From positions 372,001-436,000 of the forward strand of contig NW_026570268.1 of the NCBI RefSeq assembly GCF_019649055.1: DNA of 64,000 nucleotides. The letters run 5' to 3'. Position numbers and translations under genes: made by a program. Of this stretch, positions 38,006 through 47,700 are shown one piece after another. The stretch's first letter is position 1, and each line of letters begins with the position of its first letter. This DNA is from Paramacrobiotus metropolitanus (taxonomy: Eukaryota; Tardigrada; Eutardigrada; Parachela; Macrobiotidae). Under the pieces are notes generated by a model. It was not told the origin of the DNA and searched no databases. It saw nothing but the letters and a program-made list of their open reading frames with translations.

Positions 38006-38455
38006 CTTGGACTTCGGCACATCGCGATAAAAGGCAGCACAGGCCACAGGGTGGCGTGACCGCACGAATGCGATACCAGGGGGCAGAGCCGTCGTGCACC
38101 TACGATGTGCGAATTCCATTCCACAATGCGTCGACCGGAAGCACCCCGATGCAGCATGCTCGGCACGTTGCCCGCTCTTCTTGCAAGTTGCAACACGTAT
38201 GCAGCCAACAATTTTTTCTACGTCAGTTTGTTGTTGTATTTTTTACATTTTCGAAGCAGTGCTTTTTAGTTTTTACCATTAGTTTTCTTACTGTGCCTTC
38301 ATACTTCATAATAATTGTCAGTTTGTCACTACATTCCTGTGCATATTAATTAAAGTAAATCCTCTGCCTGATCACCGTTAGCGGCGCATACTGAGTAATA
38401 GATTTATCCTTCTGCACTTGCTGGTTTTCCGGACTGGCGTGTCGACTCGCGAAGA
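38006..38455. promoter_or_regulatory. Divergent intergenic region between SLC38A9 and TBL2
   Basis: The remaining unique part of the ~800-bp region between the two divergent start codons. No exon is supported. Promoter activity is inferred from position. Confidence 0.4.
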
Positions 38456-39985
38456 ATGGCTGATTCACAGGCGTCTTCTTTGTTGAGCTGGAGCAGCATC
38501 ACGACGCTGTCCATCACGCTGCTCTTCGGGAAGAAGACCGACGCGGAGACAGCCTCCGCCGACGCGCCCGTCACTGATCGCGGCGCTGCGGAGAAAGGGA
38601 AAGCAGCGAAGGAAACGGGCAAGAATGCAAGAACAAGAGCGCGCGCGCCGTCCCCAGCAAGGACGCCGCGGCCGGAAAGGGGGCCGCCGAGAGGTACCGC
38701 CATCCGCTGCTGGTGGCCAGCCTCAAGGGCCACAGCGCCGACATCTGCGACGGGCATTTCAACGCGTCGCAGATTCAACTCGTCACGTCCGCCAAAGGTA
38801 CTTGTACAGTTCTGAGTAGTGCCCGTTTGGCCTTAATAACAGGATTTACAGAATTTTCGCTGGCAGAAATTGTTTTTGCCACGGTGTTGCCATTTGCAGA
38901 CCGCTCGCTAATTTTATGGACCTGCAGTGATTTCCTCACCGATGATCCCGCAAAAGAACCACGGTATTTATTATTTTTATTTGTTGCACAAAATCCTTTT
39001 ATTTTTTCTCTCTGATAACTTTCGTTGTATGCATTTGTTTTAAATGTTTTAAAATATAATTTATCGTTGCAACATTTAAACGTTGCAACAACGTCGCCCT
39101 GTTATTAGTTACTCCTTATCAATTTTTCTGTGTTTTCAGTATTTTTAGATTGATGATTTCTTTGCGTTTTTTTAAAATTACTGTTGTCACTGGTTGATCA
39201 GCATTACAGTTAATAATCATTGGCATTAATTTTTGTTTTATTTACTTCTATTTTTTATTTTCGTTTTTTTACTTTTCTGTTTAAACGCTAGTTTTTCCTA
39301 ATTATGTTAAGTATTCCGCTTGACGCTATCATTGTTCTTCTTGATCCAGGTTTCACGCCGGAAGTGCGCGCGTGGGCCATCGTGGCGGAACAAATCCAGC
39401 GGCGACGTGCAGTCCGTGGAGAAGGCCTTCGAGCTGACGGGGCACAGCGCGGCCATCCCGGCCTTCGCCTTCTCGGGCGACTCCACCCACATGCTCTCCG
39501 TCAGCAAGGACAAGTCCTTCCGCCTCTTCGACGTCAACGTCGACTACAAGAAGCGCCAGTCGCCGCGCCTCGTCCAGCACGCGCCCTGGACCGCCGCCGC
39601 CGTGGACGACAAGCGGCCGCTGCACTGCGCGCTGACCAACGACTCGCGCTGCGTCGTCATCGCCTACCGAGCGGACCTCTTGATTTTATCAGGTGTGGAC
39701 GGGACGGTGCGGTGCCGCATCGACAGCTGCCTGGCGGGGACGCCCGGAGGTGGCAGCGTCGACGTGGGCCGGCTGCTGCTGGATCCGACGTCGGGCTTCG
39801 TGCTGGTCATTGGCGGACGCGTGGTGCGGGTGTTCCGCAATCTGGTCGGACTGGAGGTGGCCGTGGAGGCGCTGAAGGAGAGCTTGAAGTTCGCCTCGCA
39901 GGATTCGGTGCGCAGTCGCATTCAGGGTCAGATGGAGGCCGCGGAGACGGCGCTGCAAGCATGTCGAAAGAAATTCACCTTGTAA
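38456..39985 (+). pseudogene. TBL2: TBL2-like WD-repeat protein, apparently damaged
   Basis: Three exon blocks (38456-38797, 38900-38963, 39350-39985) match transducin beta-like 2, an ER-membrane WD40 protein that binds PERK. An N-terminal hydrophobic segment (MADSQASSLLSWSS) is followed by a basic linker, SLKGHSADICDGHFN, DRSLILWTCSDFL, FTPEVRAW, EKAFELTGHSAAIPAFAFSG, VSKDKSFRLFDVNVDYKKR and a C-terminal helix ending ACRKKF. Three defects are visible. The reading frame changes near 38620-38630 and again near 39375-39385. About 100 residues (the middle WD repeats between DPAKEPR and FTPEV) are absent, and the junction phases do not match. No splice solution repairs these. It is either a decaying gene or local sequence error plus an unassembled segment. 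Confidence 0.72.
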
Positions 39986-40457
39986 CGGATTTTTATCGTC
40001 CAGTTTTTTATTTCGTTTTGTTTTTGTTGATTCGCTGTTTTTTTTAACGTAGAGAATGCTTTGGTAGTTATTTGTCGCGGCTGTCCGTCCATTCAGTTAA
40101 AAGCAGAAAAAATGACTTTGAAAAATTAAGAAAATCTGGCAGCTTCGGAGAAATGAAGTCAATTAAAATTACAGAAATTAAAAAATATTTACACCAGAAA
40201 TTTAAAATCTCCAAAGAAATCCAACTGAATTAAAGCAAAAACAAAAATGTTTAATACAGGAACCACAAAGCAAAATCAGAAGAAAGGAAAAATAAATCAG
40301 ATACATACTGAGAAAACATCCCGAGATTGCAGTAGCAGTAGCACAGCTGAACACTGCACAGTGCTTCATAATATGGGAGATTTACATAGTTTTTCAGTGC
40401 TGTACAATTTACGTTAATTGTAGCGGTATGTCTTCGTATCTCACTCGTTTACTTTAC
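39986..40457. other. AT-rich stretch between TBL2 and a DNA transposon
   Basis: Presumably the TBL2 3' UTR and flank. No exon or repeat was recognised. Confidence 0.4.
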
Positions 40458-40460
40458 ATT

Positions 40461-41232
40461 AACTGGGTTGCGGCGGCTCTCAAATCGCTACAAATCAGCG
40501 ATAGTTTGCATTGCAGAGGCAATAAAAATGGCCATTTGCGCAGTATATATGGTTGGCGGCATTTTTAGGGCACGAAACAGTGTGCATAAATCATCGTAAT
40601 TCTCAAACCGAAACATCTTGCGAAATTTGACTTCCGGCATATCTTCCAGGTTGATATCGAAACGCGCACAATGGCGGTTTTCAGAATTGTTTTCGCCATC
40701 AGAAGTCAGGATAAAAATGGCCAAGATGCAGTACAGTTTCATTTTAGAAAAATACGTTGTACAGCGGCGGGTAGTCGCTAAACGTTATTTCCTATTCCGA
40801 GCCATATTTGCAGAATAGATATATTATACGAACAATATTAAGTACTGTCCGCGGTGCCGCATCGACAACAGTCTGGCGCTGGCGCTTCAAAATTTGAAGT
40901 TACTATCACTTGCACTTTGATAAGAAAAGCCAAATGAAGCTCTCGAAATCTGTGCTGGTGATTTTATTTAATTCCTGCTGATGAGATGTATGGATTGTTG
41001 GATGTTATTGCTGTTGCCCTTTGTTTTCGAACGCGCTTTGGCGGTTAGATCAAATGTTTTGGTGCATCAAATATTATGGTGCTGATGTGTTAATTGCCTG
41101 CAATGTGTTTTCGCAAGGCACTTTCACAAACCGACACAAGCAGCCTTTTTCTTAGCAGACCGCAGCCGCCAGCAATGCAAAGTGCAAACTATCGTTTGGA
41201 ATGCCACATCTGAGAGCCGCCGCAATCCAGTT
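40461..41232. mobile_element. 772-bp DNA transposon with 22-bp terminal inverted repeats
   Basis: The ends read AACTGGGTTGCGGCGGCTCTCA (40461-40482) and its complement (41211-41232) with one mismatch. ATT flanks both sides (40458-40460, 41233-41235), and a TA duplication is equally possible given the palindromic edge. A subterminal GATAGTTTGCA occurs inverted inside both ends. A short minus-strand frame (40488-40742) resembles the start of a DDE-type transposase, so this is an internally deleted copy. The right end abuts the 77-bp satellite. Confidence 0.82.
40488..40742 (-). pseudogene. N-terminal fragment of a Harbinger/DDE_4-like transposase
   Basis: 84 codons. The stretch FRKMFRFENYDDLCTLFRAL followed by KMPPTIY resembles the N-terminal region of the HARBI1-like/DDE_4 nucleases of marine invertebrates and crustaceans (FRFxKxDIxxLxxxLxIPPxI). 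No DDE catalytic residues are present, because the frame stops at the transposon end. Lying inside the inverted repeats supports the reading. The family call is from a short match. Confidence 0.5.
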
Positions 41233-41269
41233 ATTACCTTTTCATTTCACGCTCTACATTACAAAGCTT

Positions 41270-42375
41270 TATGACCTTTGCTTCACTTTTTTACTTTTTA
41301 TATATTTCTGCATGTACTTTTCGTTTAACGTTCTACTTTAGATGACAATATCTCCCTTTCCTTTCACATTTTTACTTTAGATTTCTGCATGTACTTTTCG
41401 TTTAAATTCCTGCGTTACATGACAATATCTCCCTTTCCTTTCACTTTTTTACTTTAGATTTCTGCATGTACTTTTCGTTTAACGTTCTACTTTAGATGAC
41501 AATATTTCCTTTCCTTTCACTTTTGCTTTATATTTTTGCATGTACTTTTCGTTTAACTTTCTGCTTTACATGACAATATCTCCCTTTCCTTTCACTTTTT
41601 TACTTTAGATTTCTGCATGTACTTTTCGTTTAACGTTCTACTTTAGATGACAATATTTCCCTTTCCTTTCACTTTTTTGCTTTATATTTTGCATGTACTT
41701 TTCGTTTAACTTTCTGCTTTACATGACAATATCTCCCTTTCCTTTCACTTTTTTACTTTAGATATCTGCATGTACTTTTCGTTTAACGTTCTACTTTAGA
41801 TGACAATATCTCCCTTTCCTTTCACTTTTTTACTTTAGATTTCTGCATGTACTTTTCGTTTAACGTTCTACTTTAGATGACAATATCTCCTTTCCTTTCC
41901 TTTTTTACTTTAGATTTCTGCATGTACTTTTCGTTTAACGTTCTACTTTAGATGACAATATCTCCCTTTCCTTTCACTTTTTTACTTTAGATTTCTGCAT
42001 GTACTTTTCGTTTAACGTTCTACTTTAGATGACAATATTTCCCTTTCCTTTCACTTTTTTGCTTTATATTTCTGCATGTACTTTTCGTTTAACTTTCTGC
42101 TTTACATGACAATATCTCCCTTTCCTTTCACTTTTTTACTTTAGATATCTGCATGTACTTTTCGTTTAACGTTCTACTTCAGATGACAATATCTCCCTTT
42201 CCTTTCACTTTTTTACTTTAGATATCTGCATGTACTTTTCGTTTAACGTTCTACTTCAGATGACAATATCTCCCTTTCCTTTCACTTTTTTACTTTAGAT
42301 TTCTGCATGTACTTTTCGTTTAACTTTCTGCTTTAAATGACAATATCTCCCTTTCCTTTCACTTTTTTACTCTAT
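41270..42375. repeat. 77-bp satellite array, T-rich on the plus strand (subfamily 3)
   Basis: About 14 units of 77 bp with GATGACAATATCTCCC, CCTTTCACTTTTTTACTTTAG and TTTCTGCATGTACTTTTCGT. Related to the array at 20.5 kb (same orientation) and, in reverse complement, to the A-rich arrays. It lies downstream of FLYWCH copy 2, as the 20.5-kb array lies downstream of copy 1. Confidence 0.94.
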
Positions 42376-42599
42376 ACGCTCTTTATTGATCTAACTCGTA
42401 TCGCAGCAGAGGCAACTGATTAGAAAAGATAGAATCGTAGCTACGAGAATCGAGGAAACAGAAAGTTGCAAAGAAGGAACAGAATCAGGAAACTACGAAT
42501 CAAGAGAAAAAATTGTTAGTATCAAACCGTACGTGCAAGTCCACTTTGCAGTCGTACATACACCACACAAACAGATATCAGGAACAACCGTCCAAGTTA

Positions 42600-44759
42600 A
42601 AATTTAACAAAACACAGTAACACAATCTAGTAACCGACAACACAGGATGCTTCCTGATCGACATAGCTGCACACAGTCCGCGTTTTCGAGTGGCTTCTGG
42701 AATGGACGTGTGGACTTCGAGGGCCATCCAGTCACCTACGCGTCCTTCTTGGACTTCTTCACGAAGCGGCCCCTGTGGTCCCGCTCACGGGGCACGTCCA
42801 CCGTCTTCGCGGGCTTATCGGCTGTCTGGCGATCGTTCTCCTCCGTCTCCGCCACGTCAGCTGGCGCTGGGGATTCTTCGCTGTGCACCGCTGGCTCAGC
42901 GCGCTCCCGTGCCTTCGCGTTGTGCTTCCAGTGATTCGGGTCCAGGACGGCCACGTCGCCTTGCAGTTCCAGCTTGGCCCGACACAACCCCCTCTGACGA
43001 CAACACCACCAGTTTTCTCGGCCGTGGTCACGCAGATACTCGTGCCCACCCAGCGTCAGCACCTCCGTTCCATGGGTGCTTACCGAAAACTGCACCCTGC
43101 TGATCGGATAAATGATGGGAAGCGATGGAACCTAAGGATACGAGCAATGATCACATAAATCGCAATTTACAACCGAAAACAGCAACCTAGATTTTTCCAA
43201 AAATTTATAAAACATGAATATACACGCTTTATTCAAGTTTGACATATTTTTCCATGCATTTTCTCCAGAACATTTTCTAGAAATACACGTGTCCTTCATT
43301 ATTCACGAATCACACTTTACCATTTATATTTTTCATAATTTTAAGTTTATAAACATTCATTTTTAACTTTTTGTAAATATTCATTCAAGCCTACCATATA
43401 TGTTTGTACGTATATTCATCTTAAAACATTTATTTTCAGTTTGTTTACTGAGCTTTCGTTTAACCTTTTACTTTCGACGTTGTATCTTTCGACTTTCTTA
43501 ATATTTCAACATCAGCGATTGCTTACTGCCACAGATTTTCGTAACAGTTATTCAAACGGCCGATGGCCATTACCCACCTTTTTATCAGGCACTGTCTTCA
43601 CCACGCCGCGCGTCGGCATCATTCTGCGCGAAACTCCTGCATCCTTTTTTCCTGCTTCGCGAACCTGCAACGGGAAACACGTTAAATGAACGCTGTTCAA
43701 TGACACAAGCCAGCGGACGCACATAAAATTCCCTCCAATCCAAGAAATGACTTCGCATTTACATATTTTTATCATGTTTCTCAATAAAATTTTATAGAGG
43801 AAAAATTAATCATTTAAAGTTCAAGAAGTTAAAACCATGGTACATGAGACGGTTGACAAAATTACAAGTAATTTTAAAAACAAATACGCAAATCCAGTGC
43901 AACAAAAGCATTCAAAGAAAAACGCAATACGAGCATTGTGTTTTTTGAACAATTTCTATTGGCATGTTTTTAAAAATCTGTTTTCATGTTCACTCAAACG
44001 GCAGACGGTCTCTAGTCCACCTCGCTTTCATGAATGAACTCAATTAAAAAATTTTATTTTTCGATCTAATGTCTATAAATGCATTAATTTTATTTCTAAA
44101 TAATATTATATTATTATATCGCCTGCAACAACGCACTCGCATTTCACGGCATGGAATCTGACAATAACACAACACCTACCAGGAGCGCCTGTTTGGCCAT
44201 CTCGCACTCTTCCGGGCTGCCGGGGACAACTTTCGCGGGAGCTTTGCCGCTGGTCTCTTCGGTGGGCGCCGATTTCTCGCCGCTGGTGTGGGCGGCGGAT
44301 GCGTCGGGGATGGAGTTGCCGCGCTTCATCGTGGGAACCACCTCCAGGTTCTGCTGGCAGGGCGCGCTCTTCCCCATGAACTCGCCGGCCGTCGCTGAGC
44401 CGTGCTCGCGGGCTATCTGGCGCTGGGCGGCGGGGGCCGGGGCGTGGTAGGCGCGGAATGTCTCGTTTTCCACCACGTCGCCCAACTGGAACGACACATC
44501 TTCTGCACTCTCGTCGATGTCCTCCGTCGACGAGCGCTTCACCTCCGCCTCGCAGTCGTTCACCGTCTCGCCCGCCACCGTCACCCCGCTGGCCTTCTCG
44601 TCGTCGCGGCCCGGGAAGTTGATCTTCACCTGGAAGCGGTTATCCAGGTCCGTCAGAGTGCGGCCGTTGTCGTCCCCGATGCGGGCATGGGTGCGGCTGT
44701 CCAGCGGCACCTCCACGCGCGACTTGCGCTGCTACACAACGGACATTAACGCGATTACA
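42600..44759. repeat. Segmental duplication B, copy 2
   Basis: Partner of about 23565-25697. It contains the last three exons of the fusion gene and their introns. At 44759 the shared sequence stops and the unique intron towards the preceding KH exon continues (TTTACCTCTGTGCAG). Confidence 0.85.
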
Positions 44760-47700
44760 TTTTACCTCTGTGCAGTCAACCCACCACCTTGCCCTCACCT
44801 CGGATTCAGTGCGGGCTTGGCCCTTGTCGCGCGCCGCGGGCGCCTGCGACTCCAGGCCGCTGGTGACGGTCTTGTCGGCGTCCGCGCTGGCAGCGGCGTC
44901 GTGCGGGAACTGAATCTCCACTTGAAATTCGTTACGGAGCTTGCTGATGTTCCCGCCGTGCTGGCCGCTGATCTGCAAATGGTGCGTGATGTCCACGCGC
45001 ACCCCTGCGGGGTAGTTGTGCCCCGCCTGCACATGAAACAAACGCAAATTATTCTCCTGCATCAACACCAGCGCTAACTCCAGCAAGCATACCCGTTGTT
45101 TTTCCAACCTCTCCAGCTCCTTGACGCGCGCCGCCAGCTTTTCGTTGGCTTCATCCACGTTGCGGCGCTGGCCGCCGATCCCGATAACGTCCCTCTGATC
45201 CGCCGGGCTGGGGATGGCTTCGCGGTCCTCCGGGCGGCCGGTGACGCCGATGACCTTTTTAGGCACTTCGGAGGCGGTTCCCACGGTGGGAGCTAGCTGC
45301 TTGCCGTCGGCATTGGCGGCGCGGTTGTCCTTTCGCTCGGGGAACTTGATGCGGAGGTCGACCTCCTTGGACACGTCCGTGACAGACACCTCACCGGGGT
45401 GGATGATGCTGGGCTTGGCGACGTCCATCGCATCCTGGGAGCCGAGCAAAATCACCTCCTTCTCCTCGGCCATGCATACATTGCCGGTCCCCTGGATTTG
45501 CTGGATTTCTTCGGCGCGGGGCGCGGGGGAGCGATGGGGAATATCCACCGAATCGTCCACGGCGTTATGCTGCAAAGACAACCATTAAGCAGCAATCAGC
45601 AACGGTTTTCTCATCAAACAGAAAATGACGGGAAATTAAAAATTAAACTAAAATAACGAAACAATAAATTTCAGAAATTTAAAAGGCATGTAAAAAATCA
45701 TATAGAAGTATGAAACAACTAGAGCAACAAAAGGAATAAGACCGAAAATCGCCCGGCTTTCTTCACGAATTCGACCAAACGCCCCTTCACCTCTCGAACA
45801 CATCCGGCGCAGAGCTTCCGCACTTTCAGGTCCAGCACACGACGGACCTGAAAGACTTGCCAGGCAGGCTCTCCCGTGACCACAACCAGGTCTTTCTCGG
45901 GGAAGAACTGGACTTCCACACCGCGACACAGGCGGGCCAGCATGGCCTTCAGCCCATCCGAGTCACTGCCGGCCAGCCAGCTGTGGCTGCTGCCGGGAGC
46001 TCGAAGCTGCACGTGAACAACGTGCTTATCCGGAATCTAAAAGCACGCGGCCGATGGTTGACGCATCTCGTAAACACGAATTGTTCCAGCTCACTGACCT
46101 GCTGAGCGAGGAGATCGAGAGCCTCTCCAAATCCGAGAGGATTCCCGTAGAGGGTAACCGCATCACTGTCGGGCGACGCCGGTAATTTAACCGAAATCCC
46201 AGTCTTCTCGTGTACCCGGTGCAGGTACTTTCCGTCCGATCCCCGCAGATCGCGGTGGCAGGCGCGAGAAAGGTGCAGCGCGATCTCCTCATTCAGTTGC
46301 TGCGCGGAGAAGGGGGACGGGGGCTGCGAGACGGGAGACGGCGACTCCGCGGAGACAGCAGACGTTGGCACGTCCTGCGTGGACTGGCCGGTGCCACTCG
46401 GGATGGTTCTCTTTGAACCGCTGCCATCCCGCAGTTCAATCGTCAGGACTCCGTCTGCGTAGGTTAATAAGTAAGTTACTTGTGACCGAATTCGTGCAAA
46501 CCAAAGCAACTTTCGCTGTTGCGCACTCCCGTATACAGTATATTTTTTTTATTTTTTTGAATTGCTTTATACTGTTTTGAAGCCAAAGAATTTGTATACA
46601 TAGGTATAAAATCCGTTTGCGAGCGCAACATCCGGTTGTAAAGTTATGGTTGAATCACAATTCCAAAAAAAAAGTTTAAAAGCATTCAGGCGTGCCAATA
46701 GTATAATTATAAACCGACATTTTGCATCCAATTACGATGAATATTTACAAAATGTCAGTAAAATAAAAAAGTAAACGTAAACGAGATACTGCGATGTAAA
46801 GTACAAAACTGACATGCAAAGGAGATGCAGCAAAGTAAAGTAAAACAGTAAACGTAAACGAGATACTGCGATGTAAAGTACAAAACTGACATGCAGAGGA
46901 GATGCAGCAAAGTAAAGTAAAAAAGTAAACGTAAACGAGATACTGCGATGTAAAGAACCAAACTGACATGCAAAGCAGATTCAGCAAAGTAAAGTAAAAA
47001 AGTAAACGTAAACGAGATACTGCGATGTAAAGAACCAAACTGACATGCAAAGGAGATTCAGCAAAGTAAAGTAAAAAAGTAAACGTAAACCAGATACTGC
47101 GACGTAAAGTACAAAACTGACATGCAAAAGAGATGCAGCAAAGTAAAGTAAAAAAGTAAACATAAACGAGATACTGCGATGTAAAGTACAAAACTGACAT
47201 GCAAAGGAGATGCAAATAACTTTTAAACCGGATGTTGCGCGCGCAAATGGATTTTATGCCTACGCATGCAGATTTTTTGGCTACAAAGTTTCTTAAAGCA
47301 ATGCAAAAAATTGTTTGGGAGAACACGATAACGAAAGTTTCTCAATGTACACGAATTTGGTGCTGGGCCATATCCCTTAACGCAGTAGGGAAAGTAACGC
47401 AGTAAGAAATCCAAGAAATAAAAACTTACCAGCTTCTTCCGTCGTGGGACTTTGAGAGGCGGAAGGCGTTGTCCCAGAGGACCCCGTGATGGGCGACATC
47501 AGAGAGCCCTTCCTGAAGAGGTGTTTTTTGAACCGGTTGACATCCGGGTCTACCCAGAACAGGTTCATTTCCCTTAGCAGTGCAGCAAAACTGTCGTCAG
47601 ATTCACTGCTCAAAGGTGACGGCAGAGACAACGGCTGACTGTGCACTGTTTGCGGCAGTTCACTGTCGCTGGCAGGGGACTCCCAGTGCGGTCCACTGGG

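Noticed and set aside
37822-38211. Upstream minus-strand frame whose C-terminal ~50 codons are repeated at 52455-52769
   Set aside because: The similarity is explained by segmental duplication A. It lies in the promoter/5' region and resembles no known protein.
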